DNA from: Xanthobacteraceae bacterium
GTDB taxonomy: Bacteria > Pseudomonadota > Alphaproteobacteria > Rhizobiales > Xanthobacteraceae
DNA length: 64,000 nucleotides
Reading direction: 5' to 3'
Assembly (NCBI GenBank): GCA_029266425.1
Contig: JAQSWY010000011.1
Span: 1 to 64,000 of the forward strand
The notes below the pieces were generated by a model. That model saw only the letters and a program-made list of their open reading frames with translations, was not told the DNA's origin and did no database searches. The translations under genes were made by a program, and so were the position numbers. Shown here in pieces: positions 44,006 through 54,166 of this stretch (its first letter is position 1; each line of letters begins with the position of its first letter).

Positions 44006-44863
44006 TTAACTCTTCTGCGCCACCCGCATCGTCGCCCAGGCATTGGCCAGCGCCACGAATCCCTCGACCGGGATCTCCTCGGCGCGCGCGGTCGGCGCGA
44101 CGCCGGCTGCCTCCAGCAGGGCGCCGGCGTCGACGCCGAGGCTCTTCAGGCTCTGCCGCAGCATCTTGCGGCGCTGGCCGAACGCCGCTTCGGTTATGCG
44201 CTCCAGCGCGCGCCGCTCACAGGGCAGCGGCGCCGGCCGGGGCACAATGTGCACGACCGAGGAGGTCACCTTGGGCGGTGGCACGAAGGCGGAAGGGGCG
44301 ACGTCGAACGCGATGCGGGCCTTTGCCCGCCAGCCGGTCAGCACGCCGAGCCGGCCATAATGTTCCGAGCCGGGTGCCGCCACGATGCGCTCCGCCACCT
44401 CGCGCTGGAACATCAAGGTGAGGCTCTCGTACCAGGGCGGCCAGGGCTCGGTCGACAGCCAGCCGATCAGCAGCGGCGTTGCGATATTATAGGGCAGGTT
44501 GGCCACCACCCGGGCCGGCCGGCCGTTGGCGAGTTCGGCCATAGGACTCGCGAGCGCATCGCCTTCCACCACGGTGAGGCGGCCGGGATAATGCACGGCC
44601 ACTTCACCCAACGCAGCGATGCAGCGGGAATCGCGCTCGATGGCGATCACGTTTGCACCGAGTGCCAGCAGCGCGCGGGTGAGGCCGCCGGGACCGGGGC
44701 CGACCTCGATCACTGTCGCGTCCTTCAATTCGCCGCTGGCGCGGGCGATGCGGGCGGTCAGATTGAGGTCGAGCAGGAAGTTCTGGCCGAGCGACTTGAG
44801 GGCGGAGAGCCCGTGCTCGCGGATGACCTCGCGCAGTGGCGGCAGGTCGTCCAGTGTGCTCAT
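44006..44863 (-). CDS. rsmA: 16S rRNA (adenine1518-N6/adenine1519-N6)-dimethyltransferase
   Basis: A 285-residue KsgA-type enzyme. [20 protein letters not shown] motif [16 protein letters not shown] and the catalytic [13 protein letters not shown] are strict. It dimethylates two adenines near the 3' end of 16S rRNA during 30S assembly. The start overlaps the pdxA stop by 4 bp (ATGA), a conserved pdxA-rsmA pair. Confidence 0.97.
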   Translation of the reverse strand: MSTLDDLPPLREVIREHGLSALKSLGQNFLLDLNLTARIARASGELKDATVIEVGPGPGGLTRALLALGANVIAIERDSRCIAALGEVAVHYPGRLTVVEGDALASPMAELANGRPARVVANLPYNIATPLLIGWLSTEPWPPWYESLTLMFQREVAERIVAAPGSEHYGRLGVLTGWRAKARIAFDVAPSAFVPPPKVTSSVVHIVPRPAPLPCERRALERITEAAFGQRRKMLRQSLKSLGVDAGALLEAAGVAPTARAEEIPVEGFVALANAWATMRVAQKS

Positions 44864-45918
44864 CGGCCGGCATCCGCCAGCCGTCGCGCCAGCTTCAGCG
44901 CAGCGATCAGGCTCCTCGGGTCGGCGCGGCCGGTGCCGGCGATGTCGAAGGCGGTGCCGTGGTCGGGCGAGGTGCGCACGAAGGGCAGGCCGAGCGTGAC
45001 GTTCACCGCGCGTTCGAAGGCAAGCGCCTTGATCGGCGCCAGCACCTGGTCGTGATAGGCGCCGATGGCGACATCATAGGTCGTGCGCGCCGCGGCGTGG
45101 AACAGCGTGTCGGCCGGCAGCGGCCCGCGCGCATCGATGCCTTCCGCCCGCAGCGCCTCGACTGCCGGGCGCACCACCTCTTCATCCTCGCGGCCGATGG
45201 TGCCGTCCTCGCCGGCATGCGGATTGAGCCCGCAGACCACGAGACGGGGTCGGGGGATGCCGAAGCGCTCCTTGTAGTCGTGGGCGACGATGCGGCCGGT
45301 CTCGATCAGGAGGTCGCGGGTGAGCAGGCGCGGCACCTCGGCCAGCGGCACATGGATAGTGGCGGGCACCACGGCGAGCTCTTCCGACCACAGCAGCATC
45401 ACCGGGCGCAGCGGCGGCTCGCCGGCGAGATGCGCCAGGAACTCGGTGTGGCCGGGGAAGCGGAAGCCGGCCTCATAGAGCACCGACTTGGCGATAGGAT
45501 TGGTGACGATCGCGCCGACCCGCCCGCTCTGTACCAGATCGGCCGCGGTCTCGATGGCGATGCGGGCCGCCGCGGCGCTGCTGGCGTCCGGCCGGCCGGG
45601 AGCGGCGGTGGCCTCCGGTCCCGCGGGCAGCACGGGGAGGGCGTGTGCGAAGGTTGCAATCGCGTCATCGGGCGTCGCCACTGCCAGCGGCACGTCAAGC
45701 CCGAGTGCCGCAGCGCGCCGGGCGAGACAGCCTGGATCGCCGATCGCGAGGAAGGGCGGGATCTGGTCCTCGTTCCGTCGCAGCCAGGCGACGAGGACGA
45801 TGTCCGGTCCGATGCCGGCCGGCTCCCCGAGCGAGAGGGCGAGGACATGCTGCCGGGCCGTGCGGAGCGGCCCCCGGGCCACGCCATGCTTCGGCTTGTT
45901 GGTGTCGATCACATTCAT
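44860..45918 (-). CDS. pdxA: 4-hydroxythreonine-4-phosphate dehydrogenase
   Basis: A 352-residue PLP-biosynthesis enzyme. [15 protein letters not shown] is the N-terminal signature; [24 protein letters not shown] holds the metal/substrate residues; [12 protein letters not shown] and the [15 protein letters not shown] block complete it. The N-terminal 30 residues ([17 protein letters not shown]) are an extension. It lies between the SurA-like gene and rsmA as in other alphaproteobacteria. Confidence 0.96.
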   Translation of the reverse strand: MNVIDTNKPKHGVARGPLRTARQHVLALSLGEPAGIGPDIVLVAWLRRNEDQIPPFLAIGDPGCLARRAAALGLDVPLAVATPDDAIATFAHALPVLPAGPEATAAPGRPDASSAAAARIAIETAADLVQSGRVGAIVTNPIAKSVLYEAGFRFPGHTEFLAHLAGEPPLRPVMLLWSEELAVVPATIHVPLAEVPRLLTRDLLIETGRIVAHDYKERFGIPRPRLVVCGLNPHAGEDGTIGREDEEVVRPAVEALRAEGIDARGPLPADTLFHAAARTTYDVAIGAYHDQVLAPIKALAFERAVNVTLGLPFVRTSPDHGTAFDIAGTGRADPRSLIAALKLARRLADAGR

Positions 45919-45982
45919 GAATCAGGATCCACTCGATCCAGGTTACCGTGATCGAGCACCGGCGCGGCGAGCAGTGTGGCGG

Positions 45983-46990
45983 TCAGCGATATTCGATCAG
46001 CGCACCCTTGCGGGCTTCTTCCAGAAGGCGGACGGACTGTGCCTGGAACTGCTTGTTCTGCAGTTCGTTCTGCACTTCCTTCTTCTGTACGCTGTCGCCG
46101 ACCACTTCGCGCTTGTTGCAGATCGCCACCATCTCGACGCCGGCCCGCGTCACCTCGGGCGGCGTCGTGCGGCCGACCGGGGTATCGTCGAGAATCTTGC
46201 GCAGCGCCGCCGAGATGTCGGGTGAGGTGCGGATGACCGGATCGCGAACCACGACTTCGCGCAGGGACTTCGCCTCCGCCACGCCGCTTTCGCAATCATT
46301 GAAGCGGCCGCGCAGCGCGTTCGCCTCGGCGAGGCGCTGGCCGCGCGCCTGCGGCGGGGCGGTGCGCCCGACCACGAGCACGATCTGGCGGATGGTGTAT
46401 TCGGTGGCGCGCTGCGCCTGGGTGGTGTCGGCGCCCTTGGCGTTCAGCGCCGCGAACACGTCGGAATCGCGCACCGAGGTCGCCGAGGAGAAGCGGGCGC
46501 GCACATAATTGCTCCAGACATAGTCGGCGTTCAGCTTGTTCTTGAGCACGCGGTCGCTGAGGCCCTGCGCCGAAAGAGCCTCGGAGAACTGGGCGGCGGT
46601 GCGCCCGCTGCGGCTTGCCATGGTGGCGAACATCTTGTCGACGTCGCCCTGCTGCATCTCCACGCCGAACCGCTGGGCGGTGAAGATCTTGAGCCGGTCG
46701 TCGATCAGTTCCTGGAGCGCCTGCTTCTGCGTCAGAGTCTGGCGCTCGGTGAGCTGGGCGAGCTTGATGCGCTGGGCGACGTCGAAATTGGTGATCGGCC
46801 GGCCCTGCACCATGACCAGGATCTGCTGCGCGGACGCCGGGGCGCCACCGCCGAGCGCAAGCAGCGCGAGGCCGAGGGCGGCCGCGGCAATGCCGGCGCG
46901 AAGCCTTGCGAAGGACATCAGGCCCGGTCCGGCAGCGGTGAGCCTGTCGATCGTGGGTGTTCCGATACGAGACGTGCCGTTCTTGCGCAT
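45983..46990 (-). CDS. SurA-like periplasmic chaperone
   Basis: A 335-residue exported protein. A signal sequence ([20 protein letters not shown]...ASAQ) precedes a SurA N-terminal chaperone domain (VMVQGRPITNFDVAQRIKL, KQALQELIDDRLKIFTAQRFG). The later part (YTIRQIVLVVG...PVGRTTPPEVTRAGVEMVAIC) corresponds to the alphaproteobacterial degenerate parvulin domain; no active-site-like parvulin core is visible. It probably escorts outer-membrane proteins such as LptD. The ATG at 46990 (GGAAG upstream) or 46918 could start it; position next to lptD supports the role. Confidence 0.85.
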   Translation of the reverse strand: MRKNGTSRIGTPTIDRLTAAGPGLMSFARLRAGIAAAALGLALLALGGGAPASAQQILVMVQGRPITNFDVAQRIKLAQLTERQTLTQKQALQELIDDRLKIFTAQRFGVEMQQGDVDKMFATMASRSGRTAAQFSEALSAQGLSDRVLKNKLNADYVWSNYVRARFSSATSVRDSDVFAALNAKGADTTQAQRATEYTIRQIVLVVGRTAPPQARGQRLAEANALRGRFNDCESGVAEAKSLREVVVRDPVIRTSPDISAALRKILDDTPVGRTTPPEVTRAGVEMVAICNKREVVGDSVQKKEVQNELQNKQFQAQSVRLLEEARKGALIEYR

Positions 46991-47132
46991 GATGTGCGTC
47001 TTCCTCGAACCCGGCCGCAGGCGGCGCCGTGCTCCGCGCTCCGTCGCAGGGCCTGCAAAATAGCCTTCTGCGGAGTGCTTGTGGCGCCAATGCGACATTG
47101 AAGCCTCATCCCTCGGATCTACCGCCAGGATG

Positions 47133-47180
47133 GAGCATGATTCGATCACAAAAGTCGTTCAACTTTTGCAGATCGTGTCC
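47133..47180. repeat. short inverted repeat before the SurA-like gene
   Basis: GGAGCATGATTCGATCACAA...AAAAGT and ACTTTTGCAGATCGTG are imperfect inverted arms around CGTTCA. The GGAGCATGATTCG start resembles a dispersed motif common in Rhizobiales genomes. It lies between lptD and the SurA-like gene. Confidence 0.4.
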
Positions 47181-47234
47181 GCATCGTCATGACGCGCCGC
47201 AACGGGCGCGCCCAGACCCTTCACACGTTGCGGC

Positions 47235-49823
47235 TCACTCGGAGTCGAGCGTCGAGCCGATCTTGGTCGAGAAGCCGCCTTCGCCGAGCGTGCGCAGGCT
47301 GATCTTGAGCAGGAAGGTGTCGACCCGTTCGCGGTTGCCGCTCTCGGTATAGTCGGACACGTAGCTGAGGCTGAGGCCGAAGCACTCGTCGATATAGCTG
47401 ATGCCGATCAGGCTGTAATCGACCTCATCCTCCTCGAGATTGTAGCGCAGGCCGCCCAGCAGGCTCCAATTGTCCGTCAGCTTCATCGTGCCGGTAGTGT
47501 AGACGCCCTCGCGCCGGTCGAAATAGCCGAGCTCCGGCTGCGCCTCGTAGAACCCATAGAGCGCGCTGACGGTAAAGCGGTCGAACGCGGTACGGCCCTC
47601 GAATTCGAAACGCTGCATCGACATGTCGTCATTGTCGAAGCGCCAGCGGCTGATGAGAGCGAGATCCTTGGTCGGCGCATAATAGAGGCGCGCGACATAG
47701 TCGGATTGGTCGGTTTCCAGGCCGGATTCGGCGCCGGTATTGGCCATGTCCTCATAGTCGTAGGAGTTCTTGCCGGCGAGCTGGTAGGACTGGCCGAACA
47801 GTGCATTCACCTGGCCGGCGCCATAAATGTTCGCGGTGTACTGGATGCCGACATTGGCGCGGGTGCCGCCCTCGACCCGGTCATAGCCGGAATATTTGTT
47901 GATCTCGAACAGGTTGGTGTCGTCGAACACCAGGCTCTGCGCATCCTCATTGGGGAAGCGGCCGATGCTGGTTTCGTCCGGGCGCACGATCACCTGGGCG
48001 ATCGGCTCGATGGTCTGCGTGCCCCAGCTCTGCACCGCGATGAAGGGATAGCGATACTCGAGGCCGACCGCCGGCATGGCGCGGATCAGCGATTCGTCGT
48101 CGCCGGCGCCGACCAGCCAGGGCGAATCCGCGGGTGCCGCCTGCACCGAGGCTATATCGACCTGCAGGTTCAGGAACGGCGTCCACATCTGGCCGGCGGA
48201 ATCGACGATGGTGCGCTTCCAGTTGGCCTCGCCGGACAGCCGGGTATAGCTGCCCTCGATGCCGCGCAGCAGGCAGTCATTGCGCAGGTTCTGCGTCGGG
48301 TTGCCGGGCTGGGCCAGTACCTTGGCGACATCGCATTCATTGGTGGCATCGCGCACGATCGGGTCGAGCACGAATTCCTGCGAGGTCGCGCGCAGATCCG
48401 CCTCGTCGCGGGTCAGACTGGTGAAGTTGAAATTATAGCTGAACTGGCCGCCCCAGATCGGCTCGTTGAACACCTTGCTGTAGTCGATGACCGGATGGAC
48501 GACCGGGAGCTTGTCCTGGTCGTCATATTCGGTCAGGCCGGTGAAATACATCGCCCGCGCATCGAAATAGGAGCGGTCGCCCTGCCCGACGAGATAGAGC
48601 TGCGAGACGACTTCCTTGGTCCTGTCGTCGATCAGGTCATAGTCGCTCAGGAAGGTCGGGTCGGAGAGCAGCCAGCCGTCCCAGCCCCAGTACCATTGCT
48701 TGTTGATGTTGAACTGGCCGTGGGTCTCCAGCAGGCCGCGCTCGTCGCGATAGCCCGGCGTCGGATCGGGGATCCCGTCCGTGGTGTCGAAGAAGGCGCC
48801 CTTGTCCTGTTGGTCGATGCCGGCGGCGCGGACACTGTAGGCACCGGTCTCGAGGCGATGGCGGAACTCGCCATCCAGCAACAGGCCCTGCTCGGACGTG
48901 ACCATCGGCGAGAACGTCACGTCCATATTGGGCGCGATGTTCCAGAAATACGGCGTGGTGACGCCGAAGCCGATCTCCGTCGTGTTGATGAACTTCGGCA
49001 TCAGGAAGCCGGACTTGCGCTTCACCGTCGGATCGGGCGCCGAGAAATAGGGCAGCCAGGCGATCGGCACGCCCAGGAATTCGAGCCGCGCATCCTCGAA
49101 ATAGATGGTCTGCTCGGATTCCTTGTGGACGATCTTGGCGGCCTTGACCTGCCAGAGCGGCGGCTTTTCCGGTTTTTCCTTGCAAGGCTCGCACGGCGTG
49201 TAGGCGCCGCTGGTGAGCGTCGTCGTGTCGCCGCCGGTGCGCTCGGCGCGGGCGGCGGCGAAATGGATGTTTTCCGGCGTGTCGATGCGCAGCGAATTGA
49301 CGAAGCCGTTGCTGAAGTCCTGAGCGAGGTCGAGGCTCTCGGCGGTGATGAGCTTGCCGTCGCGATCCTTCAGCCGGACGTTGCCTTCGGCGCGCAGCCG
49401 GTTGTTCTTGCGGTCATAGACGACACGCTTCGCCTCGAGCACCGCGCCGTCATAATAGATCTGGACATTGCCGACCGCCGCGACCTCCTCGCGCCGATAG
49501 TCGTAGACCAGCTCATCCGCGGTCACGAGCATCTTGGCGTTCGGATCGGTCTGGCGGCGTGCGATCAGGTCGCGCGCCGCTTCCGAGGACGCGCTGCGGC
49601 CTGCCGCCGCATCGCCCGGACGCTGGAAGTTGCCGACGGTGTCACCGAACACCGGCTTGGTGGCATCAAAACCTTGAGCAAAGCTGTGGCTCGTCGGGCC
49701 AATCACGCCCAACGCACCCAATGCCACCGTCAGGAGCGGCCAACAGACACGACCCGCAAGGGCGCCGTGGCGCCTTGCTTCCCCTGGCCGAGCCTGGCCG
49801 GCGTGTACGCTGCCGACCTTCAT
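47235..49823 (-). CDS. lptD: LPS-assembly outer-membrane protein LptD
   Basis: An 862-residue protein. A signal peptide (PLLTVALGALGVIG...SFAQ) is followed by an LptA/OstA-like jellyroll (MLVTADELVYDYRREEVAAVGNVQIYYDGAVLEA) and a large C-terminal beta-barrel (FWNIAPNMDVTFSP, GGTRANVGIQYTANIYGAG, LSYVSDYTESGNRERVDTFLL). LptD inserts LPS in the outer leaflet. The start at 49823 has GGGAGG and overlaps the lptG stop by 4 bp (ATGA). lptE is not adjacent. Confidence 0.95.
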   Translation of the reverse strand: MKVGSVHAGQARPGEARRHGALAGRVCWPLLTVALGALGVIGPTSHSFAQGFDATKPVFGDTVGNFQRPGDAAAGRSASSEAARDLIARRQTDPNAKMLVTADELVYDYRREEVAAVGNVQIYYDGAVLEAKRVVYDRKNNRLRAEGNVRLKDRDGKLITAESLDLAQDFSNGFVNSLRIDTPENIHFAAARAERTGGDTTTLTSGAYTPCEPCKEKPEKPPLWQVKAAKIVHKESEQTIYFEDARLEFLGVPIAWLPYFSAPDPTVKRKSGFLMPKFINTTEIGFGVTTPYFWNIAPNMDVTFSPMVTSEQGLLLDGEFRHRLETGAYSVRAAGIDQQDKGAFFDTTDGIPDPTPGYRDERGLLETHGQFNINKQWYWGWDGWLLSDPTFLSDYDLIDDRTKEVVSQLYLVGQGDRSYFDARAMYFTGLTEYDDQDKLPVVHPVIDYSKVFNEPIWGGQFSYNFNFTSLTRDEADLRATSQEFVLDPIVRDATNECDVAKVLAQPGNPTQNLRNDCLLRGIEGSYTRLSGEANWKRTIVDSAGQMWTPFLNLQVDIASVQAAPADSPWLVGAGDDESLIRAMPAVGLEYRYPFIAVQSWGTQTIEPIAQVIVRPDETSIGRFPNEDAQSLVFDDTNLFEINKYSGYDRVEGGTRANVGIQYTANIYGAGQVNALFGQSYQLAGKNSYDYEDMANTGAESGLETDQSDYVARLYYAPTKDLALISRWRFDNDDMSMQRFEFEGRTAFDRFTVSALYGFYEAQPELGYFDRREGVYTTGTMKLTDNWSLLGGLRYNLEEDEVDYSLIGISYIDECFGLSLSYVSDYTESGNRERVDTFLLKISLRTLGEGGFSTKIGSTLDSE

Positions 49824-50905
49824 CCGTCCTCCCGGTGAAGCAGGATGAGAACCCCCATCAATGCCCCAACGACTGCTGGAAACCACGCTGCGATAACGGG
49901 ATACACAATCCCTGCCTCCCCGAGATCCTCGGCGAGCTTGGTTGATACATAAAGCAGAAAGCCGGCCGCGACGCCACCGAGAATCGTCTGTCCGATACCC
50001 CCGAAACGGAACACGCGGAGGCTCACCGAGGCGGCGATCAGTACCATCGCCAGCAATAGCAAGGGGCGGGCGAGCAGGCTCTGATATTGCAGCTCGTAAC
50101 GGTCGGCGCCGAAGCCGATGCGGGTGGCGGCATCGATCGCCGCCGGCAAATCCCAGAATGAGACAGTCTCGCTCTGCAGGCTGTCCTGGACCTGATTCGG
50201 AGTGAGGTTGGTGGCCACGACATATCGGTCATATGTCTGCACCCCGATACCCGGGGTGAGCACCCGGGCCTCGCTCAGTATCCAGGCACCGGATTCCAGC
50301 TTCGCGCTTCGCGCCTCGATGCGTTCGGTGAGCAGGCCCTTCGGATCGAACACGAACACCGTGACGCCGGAGAGCTCGCGCCCGCCATCGGCCTTGGCGC
50401 CCGCCTGGATGATCGCCTGGCCGTCCACGCTCTGCTGGCGGATCCAGAATCCGCTGTTCGAGGCGGAGAACAGTCCGGTCTGTCGGTTGAAGATCTGCGC
50501 CTCGATCTGGTTCGCCTGTTCCTTGAACTCGGCGGACATCGGATTGTAGACGGTGGTCGACAGCACCCCGAGGGTGACCGCCGCCAGCGCGGCCGGGCCG
50601 ATGAACTGCCAGGCCGAGATGCCTGCCGCCCGCGCCACCACCAGCTCCAGCCGCCGCGACAAGGTGAGGAAGGTGCCGATGGCGCCGAACAGCACCGCGA
50701 ACGGCAGCAGCTGCTCGGTGAAGAAGGGGGCGCGATAGAGGATGAGCAGCAGCAGCGTCGTCGTGTCGACGTCGCGCTCGCCGACGCGGCGCGCCATCTC
50801 CAGGAAGTCGACCAGCATGATGAGGAACACGCAGCCGACGAAGATGCCGACCACGGAGCCGAGGAAGCGCCGGCCGAAATAGAAGCCGAGCGTGCGCCCG
50901 ATCAT
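49820..50905 (-). CDS. lptG: LPS export ABC transporter permease LptG
   Basis: A 361-residue permease of the YjgP/YjgQ family with three membrane helices, a periplasmic beta-jellyroll and three more helices. TLGFYFGRRFLGSVVGIFVG, FLEMARRVGERDVDT, and the C-terminal FRFGGIGQTILGGVAAGFLLYV are typical. It pairs with LptF and LptB to extract LPS from the inner membrane. The order lptF-lptG-lptD-surA-like is conserved. Confidence 0.95.
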   Translation of the reverse strand: MIGRTLGFYFGRRFLGSVVGIFVGCVFLIMLVDFLEMARRVGERDVDTTTLLLLILYRAPFFTEQLLPFAVLFGAIGTFLTLSRRLELVVARAAGISAWQFIGPAALAAVTLGVLSTTVYNPMSAEFKEQANQIEAQIFNRQTGLFSASNSGFWIRQQSVDGQAIIQAGAKADGGRELSGVTVFVFDPKGLLTERIEARSAKLESGAWILSEARVLTPGIGVQTYDRYVVATNLTPNQVQDSLQSETVSFWDLPAAIDAATRIGFGADRYELQYQSLLARPLLLLAMVLIAASVSLRVFRFGGIGQTILGGVAAGFLLYVSTKLAEDLGEAGIVYPVIAAWFPAVVGALMGVLILLHREDG

Positions 50906-50950
50906 GCCGGGCCTCCCGCGCGCGTTGCCGAAAGGTGCGCGGTCATCGGC

Positions 50951-52117
50951 TCAGTTGACCGTCGCGCGCACGACGCGCTGCGCCATGGAATCGAAGAAGC
51001 GCGACATTGCCGCCGGCATGCGCGGCTTGAAACGGCCGGTCAGAATCAGCGTGCTGCCGATCAGCACCGTGAGCGGCAAGAGATAGACGACGGGGATGAT
51101 GCCCGGCTCCGCGCGTATCTGGTTGATCAGCCCGAAGCTCGCCACCTGCAGTATGACAACCCAAGGTATGGTGCCGGCGAGCGCGAGACCCCGGCCCTCA
51201 CGCGTGGTGCGCGGTTCGGCGAGAGCCGCGATCGCGATGCTGAAGAAGGCGAGCACATAGAGCGGCAGCGACAGCCGCCGGTGGATCTCTTCGGTGTAGC
51301 GCCCCGGCTCCTTCTTGTAGAAGGGGTCCTTGGGCGAGGGGCTCAGCAGGGCGCCGAAGCTCAGCTCGGGCGGGCGCAGCGACGGGCCGTCCTTGGTGTT
51401 GGCGAAGGGCGAGAGGTCGAAGGCGTAGCGCTGGAACTCCACCACATTGCTGTTGCTGTCGTTCTTGCCCACGTTGCGGCGGTGGATGGCGCCGTTCTCC
51501 AGAATGAGGAAGGTGCCGCTCTCGGTGTCGATGATCTGCCCGCGATCGGCGAGATAGGTGCTCACCTCATTCTCGTCGCGCGCATCATTGATGAAGATGC
51601 CGCCGAGCACGCCGGTCGAGTTGCGCTCGCGGACATTGAACACGATGCCCTTGGCGAGCGTGGTGAACTTGCCGGGCTGGGCGATGAAGGCGACGACATC
51701 GGCGCGCACCCGTGTGATCTCGTAGCGGAACTGCCGCATCGCCGCCGGCACCACCTCGAGCGACAGCAGCGCGCACAGCGCCGCCACCAGGAGGGCGAGC
51801 GTGATGAGGGGACGCAGGAAGCGCCCGGTGGATATGCCGGCCGAGCTCGCCACCACGATCTCCGAATCGCCGTTCATCTTGAACAGCGTGTGGGCAACCG
51901 CCATGAACAGCGCGGCCGGCGCCAGCGCCAGCACCAGAGCCGGCAGCGCGAGGCCGGTGATGAAGACGAAGGCCAGGATGGTCTGGCCCTGCGTGGTCAT
52001 GATGTCGAGTTCACGCAGCGCCTGGGTCACCCAGATCATGCCCGCGAGCACGACCATGGTGCCGACAAAGGCGGTGCCCGCCATGCGGAACACGTAGCGG
52101 TCGAGCCGTGTGATCAT
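50951..52117 (-). CDS. lptF: LPS export ABC transporter permease LptF
   Basis: A 388-residue permease paralogous to LptG. ITRLDRYVFRMAGTAFVGTM, the VSSAGISTGRFLRPLI-like coupling region (VASSAGIS), a jellyroll, and HRRLSLPLYVLAFFSIAIAALA are LptF landmarks. It forms the LptB2FG complex. It is first in this minus-strand LPS-export run, with a large hairpin upstream in the region shared with pepA. Confidence 0.95.
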   Translation of the reverse strand: MITRLDRYVFRMAGTAFVGTMVVLAGMIWVTQALRELDIMTTQGQTILAFVFITGLALPALVLALAPAALFMAVAHTLFKMNGDSEIVVASSAGISTGRFLRPLITLALLVAALCALLSLEVVPAAMRQFRYEITRVRADVVAFIAQPGKFTTLAKGIVFNVRERNSTGVLGGIFINDARDENEVSTYLADRGQIIDTESGTFLILENGAIHRRNVGKNDSNSNVVEFQRYAFDLSPFANTKDGPSLRPPELSFGALLSPSPKDPFYKKEPGRYTEEIHRRLSLPLYVLAFFSIAIAALAEPRTTREGRGLALAGTIPWVVILQVASFGLINQIRAEPGIIPVVYLLPLTVLIGSTLILTGRFKPRMPAAMSRFFDSMAQRVVRATVN

Positions 52118-52193
52118 GCGGCATGGTCCATCGTCAGTTCCGGTCGCCTAGTGCATGTTCCGCAAAAGGCTCCAGCTTATTGAATCGAGACCG

Positions 52194-52231
52194 CTATCTT
52201 GTCGCTCGGATGATTCCATCCGAGCAGATAG
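52194..52231. promoter_or_regulatory. large perfect hairpin between lptF and pepA
   Basis: GCTCGGATG (52204-52212), loop ATTC and CATCCGAGC (52217-52225) form a perfect 9-bp stem. CTATCT (52194-52199) and AGATAG (52226-52231) extend it by 6 bp with a TGTC bulge on one side. It lies in the 292-bp divergent region and lacks a T-tract, so it is not a simple terminator. It may be an operator, an RNA structure or a repeat element. Confidence 0.55.
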
Positions 52232-52409
52232 GGCTCCAGCCGTACGCTGATCCTCTCCGCCGCCGCGCGAGATGAATAGGCGCTGGCGCCGCCAATCGCA
52301 AATCAAACGCGCGGGCCCGATGCTGTACAGCCTCGCGCATGGTCTCGTCGTGGCGTCATCGTTCGGTTAAAGATGCCCGCTCAAGACCCCGGAAAACACC
52401 AGGTGCGTG

Positions 52410-53903
52410 ATGCCCGACTCCATCAAGATCAATTTTGCGAAGCTGCCGGCAGCGCCGGAAGGCATCCTCATCCTGTTCGCCGGGGAGGGGGGCACGCTCG
52501 GCCCGTCCGCCGAGGCGCTGCTGGCACCGGCCGGCGATCTTCTGACCCGCGCGGCAGCGGCCGAGCGCTTCGAAGGCAAGGCCGGCAGCGCGCTGGATCT
52601 GGTGGCGCCGGCGGGGCTCAAAGCCACCCGCCTCATTGTCGCCGGCGTCGGCAAGCCGGGCGAGATGAAGCCGTTCGACTGGCTGAAGCTCGGCGGCGCC
52701 GTCATGGGCCGCCTGCCGGCCTCCGCCCGTGAGGCGGCGGTGCTGCTCGATGTGCCCGGCAATGCGGTGTCGCCGGAGGCCGCGGCCGAGTTCGCGCTGG
52801 GGCTGCGGCTGCGCGCCTATTCCTTCGACCGCTACAAGACCAAGAAGAAGCCGGAGGACCAGACCGCCAAGCCGAAGGTCACGATCCACATCGCCGACGA
52901 GGCCGCCGCCAAGCGCGCTTGGCGGCGGAAGGAAGGCATCGGCGAGGGCGTCGCGATCGCGCGCGACCTCGTCAATGAGCCGGCCAATGTCCTCACCCCG
53001 CCGGAATTCGCCCGTCGCACGGAAGCGCTGGAGAAGGTCGGCGTCGATGTCGAGGTGCTCGGCGAGAAGGAACTGAGGAAGCTCGGCATGCGCGCGCTGC
53101 TCGGCGTCGGCCAGGGTTCGGTCCAGGAGAGCCGCGTCGTCGTCATGCGCTGGAACGGCGCCAAGGCGGATGCCGCGCCGGTCGCCTTCATCGGCAAGGG
53201 CGTGGTGTTCGACACCGGCGGCATCTCGATCAAGCAGGCCGCCGGCATGGAGGACATGAAGGGCGACATGGCGGGCGCCGCCTGCGTCGTCGGCCTGATG
53301 CATGCATTGGCCAGCCGCAAGGCCAAGGTGAACGCCGTCGGGCTGATCGGCATCGTCGAGAACATGCCGGACGGCAACGCCCAGCGCCCTGGCGACATCG
53401 TCACCTCGATGTCCGGCCAGACCATCGAGATCATCAACACCGACGCCGAGGGCCGGCTCGTGCTCGGCGACGTGCTCTGGTACGCCAAGGAGCGCTTCAA
53501 GCCGCAATTCATGGTCGACCTCGCGACGCTGACCGGCGCTATCATGGTGGCGCTCGGCACCGAGAATGCCGGCCTGTTCTCCAATGACGACACGCTCTCC
53601 GAGCGGCTGACCGAGAGCGGCCTCGCCACCGGCGAGAAGGTGTGGCGCATGCCGCTCTCGTCCGAATACGACAAGCTGATCGATTCGAAGTTCGCCGACA
53701 TGAAGAACACCGGCGGGCGCTTCGGCGGCTCTATCACCGCGGCGCAGTTCCTGCAGCGCTTCGTCGGCGAGGTGCCGTGGGCGCATCTCGACATTGCCGG
53801 CACCGGCATGTCCTCGCCGGCGTCGGAATTCAACCGCAGCTGGGGCTCGGGCTGGGGCGTGCGCCTGCTCGACCGGCTGGTCGCCGACCACTACGAGAGC
53901 TGA
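52410..53903 (+). CDS. pepA: leucyl aminopeptidase
   Basis: A 497-residue M17 peptidase. The catalytic metal-binding core is intact: [22 protein letters not shown] with metal Asp and catalytic Lys, and [17 protein letters not shown] with Asp/Glu ligands and catalytic Arg. The N-terminal domain is regulatory. It releases N-terminal residues from peptides; in some bacteria it also binds DNA. The ATG at 52410 is used rather than the overlapping GTG at 52407. It precedes holC, a widespread pepA-holC order. Confidence 0.95.
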   Translation: MPDSIKINFAKLPAAPEGILILFAGEGGTLGPSAEALLAPAGDLLTRAAAAERFEGKAGSALDLVAPAGLKATRLIVAGVGKPGEMKPFDWLKLGGAVMGRLPASAREAAVLLDVPGNAVSPEAAAEFALGLRLRAYSFDRYKTKKKPEDQTAKPKVTIHIADEAAAKRAWRRKEGIGEGVAIARDLVNEPANVLTPPEFARRTEALEKVGVDVEVLGEKELRKLGMRALLGVGQGSVQESRVVVMRWNGAKADAAPVAFIGKGVVFDTGGISIKQAAGMEDMKGDMAGAACVVGLMHALASRKAKVNAVGLIGIVENMPDGNAQRPGDIVTSMSGQTIEIINTDAEGRLVLGDVLWYAKERFKPQFMVDLATLTGAIMVALGTENAGLFSNDDTLSERLTESGLATGEKVWRMPLSSEYDKLIDSKFADMKNTGGRFGGSITAAQFLQRFVGEVPWAHLDIAGTGMSSPASEFNRSWGSGWGVRLLDRLVADHYES

Positions 53904-53961
53904 GCGAGGCTCTAGCCGAACCAGATCGTCCGGAACGCCGGGCCGTAGTCAGCAATGATGT

Positions 53962-54042
53962 GTCATCCCCGGACTTGTTCCGGGGATCCACGCCCGTGAC
54001 GAGGAATCGACCGTGGATGGCCGGGACAAGCCCAGACATGAC
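53962..54042. repeat. dispersed palindromic repeat R1 copy
   Basis: GTCATCCCCGGACTTGTTCC...GGATCCACG and CGTGGATGGCCGGGACAAGC...CATGAC are inverted ends, here in the opposite orientation to the copy at 16782. An R4 fragment (54110-54130) follows, just before holC. Confidence 0.72.
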
Positions 54043-54166
54043 GGGGGAATGGCCGGTTCATCTTGCACCGCTGTGTTGCGGGTCAGCCGCTGCGGTGCGG
54101 GCGATAGTGAGCTCGAAGGATGCTGAAGCAGAAGACGGCCATCGGCCCGGAGCGCGCGGCGGCACC

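Noticed and set aside
47706-49838. Long plus-strand open frame antisense to lptD
   Set aside because: LptD is clearly real on the other strand; the antisense translation has no recognisable domain and reflects high GC, as do similar long antisense frames over prfC (14886-17450) and fabD/fabG (36460-38190).
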